Source of the DNA: Casuarina equisetifolia
Taxonomy: Eukaryota; Streptophyta; Magnoliopsida; Fagales; Casuarinaceae
DNA length: 64,000 bases
Assembly: GCA_028551475.1 (NCBI GenBank)
Contig: CM052357.1
Coordinates: 10,711,931-10,775,930, forward strand
Reading direction: 5' to 3'
A program made the position numbers and the translations under genes. The notes under the pieces are model-generated. The model was not told the origin of the DNA. It did not search any database and saw nothing but the letters and a program-made list of their open reading frames with translations. Positions 46,590 through 57,242 of the stretch are shown here, in pieces (position 1 is the first letter of the stretch; each line of letters starts with the position of its first letter).

Positions 46590-48050
46590 GATGAAGCAGC
46601 AACCTTGTTCTTTGCAAGCTTGTTTGCCTTACCCGCTAACCATAGGCTTTGGTTTATGGATAGTGGCTGCACGAACCATATGTCCCCATTCGATCATATA
46701 TTCAGCCAACTGAATCGTACCTATAGATCCAGAGTTAGGCTTGGAGATGACCACTTTATAGATATAGTAGGGAAAGGAGTTGTATTGGTTACAACTCCAT
46801 AAGGTTTCAAGCTAATTAAGGATGTCCTTTTTGTGCCTACACTTAGAACAAATTTGCTAAGTGTGGGACAAATGATGCAGAGTGGATATGTTCTCCTCTT
46901 CAAAGGGAGCTCGTGTAGGATCTTTGATGACCCAACCATGACCAGAGAGATAGCTGCCATTGATATAAAGAACTCTAGGAATTTTCCAATTCTGTTTGAG
47001 TATGATGTTCTTGTTGCATTGAGCATGGAGGAAGACAAAAGTTGGCTATGGCACCATCGGTTTGGGCACCTCAACTTTGAAGCCCTTGAGCAATTTCAAA
47101 AACAACAAATGATGGAAGGACTGCCAACAATAAAATAAGTTAAAAATATTTGTGTAGGCTGCCAGTTAGGGAAAAGCACCAGAAAGCTGTTTTAGACGCA
47201 AATCAAAACTTATCACACAGAGCTGTTGGATCTTGTGCATACTGATGTGTGCAGTCCAATGAGAACTATCACTCTGGAAAGTAATAGATTTTTTGTACTT
47301 TTTATTGATGATGCCTCTCGATATTGTTGGGTTTACTTCCTAAAGGAGAAAGGAGTAATGTTCCAAGCTTTTAAACACTTCCAAGCAGTAGCAAAGAAAG
47401 AAAGTGGAAGGCACATCAAGAGCTTCCGCTCTGACCAAGGTGGCGAATATCTCTCTACAGAGTTTGGAAAACTATTTGTTAAACTTGGAATAAGGCATCA
47501 ACAAATAGCTAGTTATTTACCACAACAAAACGGTGTGGCTGAGCGAAAAAACTGCACAATTTTAGCTATGGCCAGACGTATGTTAGAAGAAAAACAAGTT
47601 CCAAAAGAATATTGGGGAGAAACAGTAAGCATAACTGTCTATCTTTTAAATCAAACTCCCACTACAGCTTTGAAAAGAGTCATGCCATATGAAGCATGGA
47701 TTAGAAGAAAGCCTAATATCCAGCATCTCAGAATTTTTGGTAGTGTGTGTTACATACATACTCCGGAACACAAACGTTCCAAATTGGAACGAAGAGCCAG
47801 TGAAGGAGTTCTACTCGGGTATAGCCAAATGTCTAAAGCATACCGAGTACTTGACTTAACTACTAACAAGTTGGTGATTAGCCGTGATCTTGTAGTTGAT
47901 GAATGTGCTGCATGGAATTGGGAGACTAAGAAAAAGCATATGGACAACAAAAGCATTCATATCATCACTCCCATAGAAAGTAATTTGCATGAAGAAGGCA
48001 ATGTGTCTGAAGGAGAAACAAGCTCTCCATCTCTATTCACTCCACCATAA
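46590..48050 (+). pseudogene. Copia 4 protease and integrase
   Basis: The protease site is LWFMDSGCTNHMS (about 46650). Integrase follows with WLWHHRFGHLNFEAL, CVGCQLGKSTRK, the catalytic-core segments LDLVHTDVCSPM, FRSDQGGEYLS and YLPQQNGVAERKN, and the C-terminal HLRIFGSVCYIH. Stops interrupt at about 46800 (just after LVTTP), 47136 and 47193. The integrase core from 47226 to 48050 is one open frame. Confidence 0.82.
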
Positions 48051-48119
48051 AGTGATAGCCACATTGACTCTTTTTCAGTTGAAGCAGGCATGCAAAGATC
48101 CAGTATTTAGAAAGAATTT

Positions 48120-49667
48120 TTTGACATGTCCCCAGTCTAGATGAGAAGTTTTGAAGATTTATATAAAAGTTGCAACTCGACCACCTTGCAGCCAGTCACT
48201 TATGAGGAGGCAATGCAAGACCAAGAATGGCAATCAGCTATGGATGAAGAGATCAAGACTATAAAAAAAAAAATATATGGGAGGTTGCTGATCTCCCTGT
48301 TGGGAAGAAGCCCGTAGGGTTAAAATGGGTTTTCAAAACAAAAACCAATGCTGAAGGGGTGATTATAAGGCATAAAGCTAGGCTTATGGCCAAAGGGTAC
48401 TCCCAAGTGGCTGGTGTCAATTTTGGAGAAACATTCTCTCCTGTTGCACAGCTACAAACCATCAGAATTGTCTTAGCCATTGCAGCAGAGCATAGGTGGA
48501 AGGTGTGGTAGCTAGATGTCAAAGTTGCCTTCTTAAACGGAGAAGTTGAAAAAGAAATTTTTGTAAAGCAGCCAATTGGATATGAAGAAGATAGTGCTGA
48601 AGGGAAGGTATTCAAGCTTAAGAAGGCATTATATGGACTAAGGCAGGCTCCTAGGGCATGGTACAGCAAGATTGCAGGATATTTCTCTAACAATGGCTTC
48701 ACAAGATGTCTGAGTGAGCCTACACTATTTATCTCTCAGGAAAGTAATTTAGTACTTATTGTATCTATCTATGTAGATTATTTAATATTCATAAGAAACA
48801 ATGTAGAACTTGTGAAAAAATTCAAGGGAGATATAATGCAAGCTTTTAAAATGAACGATATGGGGGAGATGAAGTTCTTTCTCGGGTTGGAAATGTCACA
48901 GACTCCAAAAGGGATTTTTTTTCTCTTAACAAAAGTTTGCAAGAGGTTTGTTGAAAAAATACAGAATGACATATTGCAACCCAATCTTAACTACAATATT
49001 TCCAACCGAGAAGATTTGCTCAAATGATGGCTCAGGTGAGGCAGACGACACAATCTATAGAAGCTTGATAGGAAGCCTCTTGTATTTGAGTGCAACTTGA
49101 CCAGATATTCTATACACCGTGTCTATATTGTCTAGGCAAATGCAATATCCATCCAAGGCTCACATGTGCAAGCTTAAAAGAGTATTGAGGTATATCCGTG
49201 GTACACTTAATCCTGGTTTGTTCTATGGTCAAGCAAAGGAGTTTGTTTTGGGGGGTTTCTGTTATAGCAATTGGGGAGGTGATATCAAAGACTCAAGGAG
49301 TACTAACGGGTTCATTTTCCATCTAGGAACAACAGCTATATGATGGTCCTCTAAGAAACAAGACTTCGTTTCACTATCAACTGCAAAAGTTGAATACGTG
49401 GCCTCCTCTACAGCTGCGTGCCAAGTAGTTTGGCTTAGAAGAGTCGTACAAGAATTGGGGTTCAAACACAAGAAAGAGACAATCATCTTGAGCGACAGCA
49501 AATCAGCCATCACAATGACCAAAAATCCCAATCATCATTCCAAAACTAAACATGTGTCCTTAAGAGTCCACTATGTTCGAGAGCTAGTTGAAGCCAAAGT
49601 TGTAAAGTTTGAATTCTGTCAAAGCAGTGATCAAGTAGCTAATATGTTCACAAAAGGGCTTCCTTAA
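48120..49667 (+). pseudogene. Copia 4 reverse transcriptase and RNase H
   Basis: The segments EEAMQDQEWQSAMDEEIK, a frame change in the A-run near 48262, then KPVGLKWVFKTKTNAEG, LMAKGYSQVAGVNFGETFSP, LYGLRQAPRAWYSK and FFLGLEMSQTPKG mark the reverse transcriptase. The catalytic motif reads YVDY instead of YVDD (about 48772), and a Trp codon is lost at about 48510. RNase H keeps GGFCYSNWGGDIKDSRSTNGF, ILSDSKSAITMTKNP and QVANMFTKGLP, again with stops between. Confidence 0.82.
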
Positions 49668-49737
49668 GCTCAACATGAGAAACTCAGAGAACTTACTGGA
49701 ATGGGAGTAGATCCCGTCAAGGAGGGATGTTGAACAT

Positions 49738-50129
49738 GTGACGTGACTGCTAGACAAGCTTTAGAAGTCCTTTGTTCAAACATGGCAACCTCATAAATGA
49801 AGATAAGGTGAAGGTAACGTAAAGAGCATCAAGACAAGATAGGAAAAGCATGGTGTTGTATGCTTTTTGAAAAAAAAATGGTAAAGACCTTACTTTTGTA
49901 AGTCCCAATACGAGCATAGTAATCATAAACTTAGGTTGCTAGTTTATCTTTTTATCTTTAAGTAGCAACATTAGTAAAAGACATGTAACGTGCTGACTAC
50001 AAACTAGAAGTTCACTTGGAACTCACTATAATTTGCTTCTGCTTTTACTAAGTATCATAGAACCATTTGGTTCAGTCGTTCGTGTTCTCTTCCTACATTT
50101 CCTTTACAAACTGCCTTTATCATTCAACA
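49738..50129 (+). repeat. 3' LTR of Copia 4
   Basis: 392 bp, aligned end to end with the 5' LTR; mostly transitions separate the two. Confidence 0.93.
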
Positions 50130-50744
50130 GACTCTACGAGCCCCAAGTTTAGGAACTCGATAGCCTATGAAATGTGCATGGATTTTAACAACGAGTTTGG
50201 CATCAATTGTTATATGGCCCTCCTTGACTCACCCATCGATGAAGCCAACGACGTCAAAGTGCTAAGGAATGCGCATGTACTCCGTAACTTCCTTGACAGC
50301 AAGAAAGAAGTGGCTAAACTCTTCAATGAGATAGGTACAGACGTAATGACATGTATCAGCAGATCAAACAGCATATTCAGGATAATTGCGACAACAATTG
50401 GCAGACCTAGTTCGCAGAATTCTGTCACAATTATTTCAGCACCCCATGGAGCGGGATTGCTTTTATTGGTGCATTATTGGCACTTGCTCTAACTGCCACT
50501 CAAACTTGGTATCAAGTCAAATGTGCCTAATCCCCAGCCGCCATGGCCATCGCACTGCCTTGAATTATGCAAGAACCGAGGATAAAACTTAAACATTCGG
50601 CGGAAAGCAAGGTAAGTTACCAACAAAGTTGTTTTTTGTTCATTCCAAGTGCATCTACCATACAGTTGTGCATTAAGACTATTGGTTTTAGATATAAAAG
50701 AACTTTTATCATTGTATTAAATGTTTACTTTTGTTTTGTCAATT

Positions 50745-50840
50745 TGTAGCTACTTAGATCTAAAAGGTTTCAAGTTCCACACCCAATTCTCCCCATTTCT
50801 CATTTACTTAACCCCCCCCCCCAAAAAAAAAAAAAAAACT
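50745..50840 (+). repeat. SINE-like remnant behind pseudogene D
   Basis: The text aggtttcaagttccacaccc, then a C-run and an A-run (50812-50839), corresponds to the tails behind members A and B. Only the B-box half and the A-rich end can be recognised. Confidence 0.35.
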
Positions 50841-53800
50841 TTTACTTTGGTTTTGATGTTTTCATGCAATTTCAAAATATTTTAAATTGATTGTACATGT
50901 TAATTTCATATCATGCTTATGAAGTGAAAACAATTATGAGTTGGGCTTTGAGTGATAAGTATCTTTTTCTTTTTAAGTTTATCATGATTACATGATCTAA
51001 TTGTTAGCTTATTTTTGTTAAGCTTACCATAAAGTGGGTTGATATTTATTGGTCTAATAAGTGAGACATATAGATTTGGTTCTAGGATATGGACTGGATA
51101 GTGTAGGTCATGGCTAATCAAGTAGGATTGTGATGAATGGGCCTAATTGGATAACACATAGGGTTAGGGTTAAGTCCTATCTTCTAGCTCATAGTATTTA
51201 AACACACTATTCAGGTTAGGGTTACAAGTAGCTTCATTCTTGTAAAGTCGCAATCTTTTTAGCTTCTCTCATCTAACTAATGCTTTTGAAATGAGAATAA
51301 ATGATATGCATCTTACTTGAAAATCAAATTCTACATTTGTAGATCTTCATAAGGGATAATACTAACGTGTGAGTTCTAATTTCTCATCTAATTTTGTTTT
51401 TCTAATGTTTATTTGGTATTTTAGATCTGACTATGTAGATCTTGAGTTTGTAATCTCATTAGAGATCAATTAAAACTTACGTGTGGTATTAAAGTCATCA
51501 GGGGTCTAAAAATTCAATCTTTGAGTCTTTGGTATTTTTGTAGTTTTTAAAAAAGGAGTTTTGGTTTTTTTTTTTATGGTAAAATTGTGATTTTTCAAAA
51601 AAAAATCCCCAAATTTCTCAATCGGACCAAATTTGAGCAAATATTTTTATCTAATTAGGTTTCTTTTGTTAATTATTGTTGTTGGCAACCATAAGGTGTG
51701 AATATTGATAGATTTAGACAAAGATGAATTGATCTAATCTCATAAATTTGTGATTTTATAAATTTTACAAAACCTAGATTTTTGTTTGTCAATTTTTGGT
51801 TGACAATGGCCTAAATCGACCATTTCCAATGGTCATTTGGTGTTTCACAATTTAGTATTGCGAAGGAATTTTGTTAGTGGTTCGTTCTATTGGTGAATTA
51901 TGTTGTAAATGAATTGCAAGACTTAAATTGGTTCATGGGTTAGCTGGGTCCGATTGCAAGCTTGGGCCAACTAATCCATCCTCTGTGGTCGGCCCAACAT
52001 GGCCTATTAAGGTTAGGCCCATTTAGATCTACCCCATTTCAATCCAGGCTATTAGGCCCACTCATTTTGGCTTCAAGTTTGGGTGGTCCAGCCCACTCAG
52101 GTTTAACCTATCTAGGTTTGGCTCATTTAGGTCTGACCCATTTGGGTTTAGCTTAGTCAACCCAATTGGTCAACAGTTAACTTTTGATAAATGGTCAATA
52201 GTCAACAAAATTAACCAAAAATCTTATAATAGTGCGTGAACGTGCATACAAAGTCCAAATTCAATGTGGTTTGAACCAAAATGTGAGTTTTTTAATTTAA
52301 AACATTTTGGTATATGATATGATATGTTTTAAGCTTAATATAAGCTAGTTTTGACTACTTAAAGTTTATGAAGCATGTTAATTTAAATATTGATTTAATT
52401 TTTAACATGACTTGGGATTTAATATTTGAATAAGATTTAACTAAAAAGTATTGTGATAAATATGCATTATTAGCATGTTCAACACATTAAGTTATATGTT
52501 AATTATGATGTATTTATATGTAACATGCATTTAGTTAATTATTTAATATTGCTATTATAGAGAATATGCATGATTGTTTTAGCATATTTTGAATAATTAA
52601 TAAGAATGCTTAATGTTGTAATACCTGTATAAATTTATAGCATGCATTTAGTCACTTATTGAAGTTGTTTGATATATAATTTGGAAACAAAATGCCCTAG
52701 TTTATTAAGTACGAATTATATACTAAGGATTGTGAGTATGCTAAGGATGTCCAATTAAACTATATCCCACAATATGAGTTTGATCTAATTAGATTGTGAT
52801 TATCAACATGGAACATCTTAATTGTGTTAAAAAAGTTTTTCTTATATAGTTAAGGGATGTCTTTAATTGTAGTGTTTAGTTATACTCTTAAAGGAGGTGA
52901 TTATATGTTAGAACTTAAAGGAATACATAGTAAGAAATGTATAAGTTTAGACTGATTAAATTAATCTATACACCCAAAAGTGATAGGTTATGAAAATTTA
53001 GAATATTTTCATGGCCACTATTATGTAGAGATTTTACAATTACATGTCATGTATTCTACCCAAAGGTGTTTATGTGATAGTATATATGAACTCTTTTGTA
53101 ATATGTTCATATGGTTTTAATTCATATCATACTCATATTATTGAGCTAGTGTTGATTTTAATTTAGTCACTTTCTTCATTCATAGAAACCTAAATTAAGG
53201 TTCATATGTTGTCTCTATTTTTAAAGTGGAAGGAAGACATTAAGTTTTTAAATATATATGGCATATGAAGGATTTTTTCTATTTGTATAAATCAATGGAT
53301 CACATTGAATAAAATAGTAATGATAAATGTTGGTATTCTACATGTTGAAGTATTGATTGCACTTATATATTATCCATGAGGGGGTCAACTAGAATTACCA
53401 TTAGGTAATTTATTACACTACTAAGGAATTAATGAATTAAGTGATATTAAGGTTATTTGCCTTATTAAATACTCTTATTAATATTTGGCTTGATAATTAT
53501 AGAGGTATTGAAAACCATATTTGGGGTTGATAAATTATCAAATCAAGTTCTAATACTAGTAAAGGTAAAGATCAAAATTTAAACTTATAAAGATACTCAT
53601 AATGCACCAAGGAATTTGAGTTATTTAGCTATAGTGTTAAGGGTTAAGAGAGAAATCCTTTAAGTAGGATTATGATTGTTACTTTTTATGTAAAAAAAAA
53701 AAAAAAAAGGTCACATGAGGAAAGACTACTATAATATAAGGCTTGGTCATTAACCTATGAGGCCAAAAGTGATAATTCTTTGGCTTTATTTATGAATCTA

Positions 53801-54417
53801 ATTCATCTTAAGCCTTATCCAGCTTTAGTGGCTATATACTGGTGCAACTAATCATAGTTTTACCATTCAAGAATTCATGAACAGAAAAAAGCCAAATAAA
53901 GATGAACTAACACTTATAAAAGTGATGGGAGATAAGATTTTAATTCTAAATTCTTATTTTTTTCCAAATGATATTGAAAAATATTTTCTATAAAAAATTT
54001 TGAAGGAATTTGTTTCCAATTTTTAGTTTTTGACAAGTGTGGTAACTTTTTTAAAATAAAGATTTCAATGCTTAACTGTTAATTTAAATAAAGTTAATTA
54101 CTATATTTTGTCTTATAGATTAAATATAATGTTTTTCTCCTAATGATATCTATCTCTCAATAGTTAAGAAAGATATTCTTAATTATCTAAAAAGAAATTT
54201 TACACTTTGTGATATAAAAATTTTGGTCATATCTCTAGTAAAGAGTAAAAAGATTGATAAAGTTTGACATTCAATTTACTCTTGAAGGTAATATGGAGAT
54301 ATTTATAAACTATGATAGAAACAAATTGACTAAGATACAAAATTGGTTTGCAGTCTAGTGTTTTGACCTATTGGAGGTCATATATAATTGATAATAAAGA
54401 CCTTTATATAAAAGTAC

Positions 54418-54610
54418 TAAAAAGAATATTCTATTTCTACATATTCATAAAATGTTTTAGTTTTACAATACTTACATCTACTCATTTAGAAAGAGTTTGA
54501 ATCTTTTAAAAAAATTCAAAGTCCTTGGGACAGTTGAGAAATAGTTGAGAAAGAGCACTAAAATTCTCATATCCTATTGGGAGATTAGTATTATGGTAGA
54601 CATAGGATGT
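54418..54610. repeat. Direct repeat inside decayed Copia 5, copy 1
   Basis: About 190 bases recur at 54890-55083 with scattered changes, including catatcctattg(g/a)gagattag and tattatggtagacat(a/g)gg. Confidence 0.8.
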
Positions 54611-54889
54611 TAATTAGTTTAAAAACATGTTTACCAAAAGAATTTTAAGAGAATTAGCCAATGTAGATTCTTAAAAATCTAGAATAGAGTGGTGTAGCCA
54701 AAAGGTATAATTATATTCTCATGGATATGTTAAAGACTATGATTTGTAAAACTAACTTCCATAGTTTCTTATAGGAGAAGCTTTAAAAAGATCATTTTAT
54801 ATTTGAGCCTAATTATTTCACAAACTCCTTTTGAGTTTTAAAATAATTTCTTTAATTGATATTAAAGACCCTTATATTGAAACAATATA

Positions 54890-55083
54890 AAGAATATTCT
54901 ATTTCTACATATTCATAAATTGTTTTAGTTTTACAATGGTTATAAGTACTCATTCAGAAAGAGTTTGAATCTTTTAAAGAAATTCAAAATCCTTAGGATA
55001 GTGGTTGAGAAATAGTTGAGAAAGAGTATTAAAATTCTCATATCCTATTGAGAGATTAGTATTATGGTAGACATGGGATGCTA
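54890..55083. repeat. Direct repeat inside decayed Copia 5, copy 2
   Basis: Second copy of the 54418-54610 repeat, starting about 472 bases after the first. It points to a local tandem duplication within the decayed element. Confidence 0.8.
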
Positions 55084-55095
55084 ATTAGTTTTTGA

Positions 55096-55762
55096 CGGAA
55101 CAAAAATGAAAAGCTTCCCCATTTAATATTGGTAGAAGAAGTTGGGAGTTCATAGTCAAAATAGTATTAAGGTTTAACGACGAAGGGGTTGAAGAGAGGG
55201 ATTTTAAAGGAGAAATTTGAGCCGTTGCAAAAGTAAAACACCCAATAAAAAGATCATATGGGCACTGATGCCACTATTAAACATAAACCCCAACCTAAAT
55301 GGCCTTAATTTCTAACTTGTAGCAGAAATCAAAACATAGGAGATTTGGGGGGTTTTGGATTCACCAGCAAATAGGAAGAAATTGTCAAATCTACTTAAAG
55401 CAAAGAACAAGAATAGATCACACAAGACAATAACACACAAGCTTACCAAAGATTTGGCAATTTTTCATTAACATAAACAATAGTACACAAATAAAAAGGC
55501 AGCTCGTACACTCGATTCAACCACAAACTGAACTACAATGAAATATGTAGACTACTAAAGGTAAGAAGCACCGTCTAAACATATATTCATATTTGTCTCT
55601 GTCTTGTTGAGTTCAAAGTTCCATCGACTCACTATAACTAATTAACTTGTAAAATTTAGGGAATTTCGCACGGAAACTGTACGAGTTTAACTAAATAGAT
55701 GGTAGATGCATATGAAACGACCAGTAAACAAATTCTTAGTACCTTGTCCGTTATGCTACCTG
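55096..55762. other. Spacer with no recognisable gene
   Basis: AT-rich sequence. It ends just before the orphan DUF247 C-terminus and may include 3' flank of that fragment (minus strand). Confidence 0.4.
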
Positions 55763-55957
55763 TCATCCTTGTTTGTTAGGCCAGACTATAAACCAAGCTT
55801 GGGTGGCACCAAAGAAAAGCAACGATAATGTGGCAAGAAAAGCGATGGCAGACCAAGGGTTGCTGAAATAATCTTCATGGAGTTGAGTGATCCATTGACT
55901 GAGTGGAGCCATCCATGGCAACGGCCCAGGGTGGCCCAAGACATAATGAGGCCCCAT
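55763..55957 (-). pseudogene. Orphan DUF247 C-terminal fragment E
   Basis: The minus strand encodes 64 residues ending in WITQLHEDYFSNPWSAIAFL followed by a hydrophobic helix (ATLSLLFFGATQAWFIVW) and a stop. This is the C-terminal membrane region of DUF247 proteins; members A-C have FRHNxFSxPWSxxAFxGALLALxLTAxQTW at the same place. No upstream DUF247 domain was found at higher coordinates. It points opposite to the rest of the array and is more distant from A-D than they are from each other, so it derives from a different member. It could alternatively be the last exon of a rearranged gene. Confidence 0.65.
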
Positions 55958-56252
55958 GGGTAAAAGATAAAAGAAGGGAAAACATACTCTATGACCTAGC
56001 TGGGGAAAGAGAAAAGATAAGGATAGTTTTGGAAGTGCCGTCGACGGCTTAGCATGCGGTAGGTGCTGTAACTCTTAGCTAGTGATTATAGTTTCTGTAA
56101 TGGGTTCCATTGTAGGTTCTGTAATGCGTAGCTTGCTGTAATTTGGCTGTAGCTTGGCCATTGTAGCTGGTAGTCAAGATTGTGTGCTGTAATAGAAGAA
56201 CCATCCGTGTAATAGCTTGAATTCAGTAAAGAAGGAGCTTGTTCTTTACAGG
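55958..56252. other. Spacer left of the plastid-derived insert
   Basis: It contains a run of similar short phrases (gctgtaact, tctgtaatg, gctgtaattt, gctgtagctt, gctgtaatag) between about 56066 and 56200, a loose degenerate repeat. No gene seen. Confidence 0.4.
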
Positions 56253-56496
56253 GGGATGTTGGGGTGAACCAGAAAAGTTTGGGTAGAGCCGGATCTAAAT
56301 GTTGGCTAGGTAAGCGTCCTGTAGTAAGAGGAGTAGTTATGAACCCTGTAGACCATCCCATGGGGGTGGTGAAGGGAAGGCCCCAATTGGTAGAAAAAAG
56401 CCCGCAACCCCTTGGGCTTATCGTGCACTTGGAAGGAGAAGTAGAAAAAGGAATAAATAAAGTGATAATTTGATTCTTCGTCGCCGTAGTAAATAG
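56253..56496 (+). pseudogene. rpl2: Plastid rpl2 3' end in nuclear DNA
   Basis: This plus-strand segment encodes the C-terminus of plastid ribosomal protein L2: [32 protein letters not shown] and, after loss of one C in the following run (frameshift near 56362), [24 protein letters not shown] and the final [15 protein letters not shown] end with TAG at 56494-56496. About 80 codons of exon 2 are present and neither exon 1 nor the intron is seen. The insert is a nuclear copy of plastid DNA (possibly by way of mitochondrial DNA, which often carries plastid pieces). The homologous sequence begins abruptly at about 56253 and fades soon after the stop. It has no function as L2. Confidence 0.88.
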
Positions 56497-56499
56497 GAT

Positions 56500-57242
56500 A
56501 GGAGATAAAAAAGAATTTGTTTTTTCGTCTTTACAAATAGGATAGGGTTTATTCTGCAACAAGTGCTTCCTTTATATTATAAAAAAGTTTTAGAAGCGGC
56601 GCCCCTGCATGCCCCTAAACTACAAGCTAGCGCGCAACGGGGCTTTCAGCCATTGTTTTTTGCTGCTTTCATGCTCGAAAATCTCTTTCGCCTCTCTTCC
56701 CTGCCTCCATTCTGATTGATTCGCTTCTTCCTTCGCGCAAGCGCTTGGTTCGCCCCTTGTTGTGTTGCATTTTGTGATCCGGAGCTTCAGTCTGCGTTTT
56801 TCGGATAGCCGGGATCCGACGTTGATTTCCGATTCAAATGTCAGCTCCAGCTTTTGAGCGGCCCATTTCTTCTCGACTACTCTTCGGAAATTCAATATAG
56901 GCAGCACGTATTCTCAATTGGAAGAAATTCAGAAGTCAGAACGGCTCTATTTTGGAAGAAAAGGGTGCGTTCTTTGATGTGCTATTTACTGAATCTCGGG
57001 GAAATCTAAGCCGTCTGTTCTAGTGAAAAGGTGCGTTCTACCTTGCCTCATAGCCATACGCCCGTGCCCCCGTACACCCGGTTCTCCGCTTCTCTTCGCA
57101 TTCTCCATCTTCAGGATCGGTAATTCTTTCGGTTGTTGTTCGTGTGAACGTTTGTTCTGTCAAGCAAAACGACGAGAGATTGGCGTGCAAGGTGATTCCT
57201 CCGTGCTTGGCTTTAAAGTGGCTGTCTTTGGTAAAAGGGGAC
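56500..57242. other. GC-richer segment upstream of EIF1AD-like gene
   Basis: Base composition changes here, with strings such as gctagcgcgcaacgggg and ccgggatccgacg. The right part (about 56930-57242) is probably 5' leader and promoter of the next gene. The left part (56580-56900) may be organelle DNA next to the rpl2 piece, but I could not assign it. A short upstream frame opens at ATG 56977. Confidence 0.4.

Larger units (their letters stand above)
45187..50129 (+). mobile_element. Copia element 4, complete but defective
   Basis: The LTRs are 45187-45590 (404 bp) and 49738-50129 (392 bp), both tgttgaac...ttcaaca, differing at roughly 15-20 positions by eye (about 4-5 per cent). The target duplication is gactc at 45182-45186 and 50130-50134, matching the intact site gatgactctacg in member B. 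The primer site tggtatcaaaagcc starts at 45592, and the polypurine tract aaggaggga precedes the 3' LTR. Its polyprotein carries many stops and a frameshift in an A-run near 48262, so it is inactive. It is clearly older than Copia 3. Confidence 0.95.
44407..50530 (+). pseudogene. DUF247 pseudogene D, split by two LTR insertions
   Basis: Three exon-like pieces align in order with members A and B: 44407-44746 (from NQVPFCLLKLLMVLSG to CNLRNVK), 45122-45186 (FTGGFG...LTVDDS) and 50135-50530 (KFRNSIAYEMCMDFN...to QTWYQVKCA and stop). The first about 190 codons are missing: sequence from about 44345 jumps from the 5' flank straight into the middle of the gene. Further damage includes a lost base at the first junction, a frame change near 44650-44670, another between 50330 and 50380 (the frame moves in the TDVMT region) and TGG to TAG at the codon matching W414 of member A. 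A solo LTR (44747-45116) and a Copia element (45187-50129) separate the pieces. Confidence 0.9.
51002..55095 (+). mobile_element. Copia element 5, very decayed
   Basis: A likely primer site (tggtattaaagtc) starts at 51484, after a possible LTR of about 480 bp beginning tgttagctt at 51002. Further on, KKGHMRKDYY (about 53695), a decayed protease site WLYTGATNH (53829-53855, normally WWxDTGATNH) and YKNFGHISSKE (about 54205-54240, normally LWHKxLGHISKE) follow in Copia order with many stops. No matching 3' LTR or target duplication was found. The boundaries are therefore uncertain and the right end is set at the last repeat. Confidence 0.5.

Noticed and set aside
56580..57000. Mitochondrial DNA insertion
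   Set aside because: The GC-rich text has a mitochondrial feel but I could match no mitochondrial gene. It is left as unassigned; only the plastid rpl2 part is claimed.
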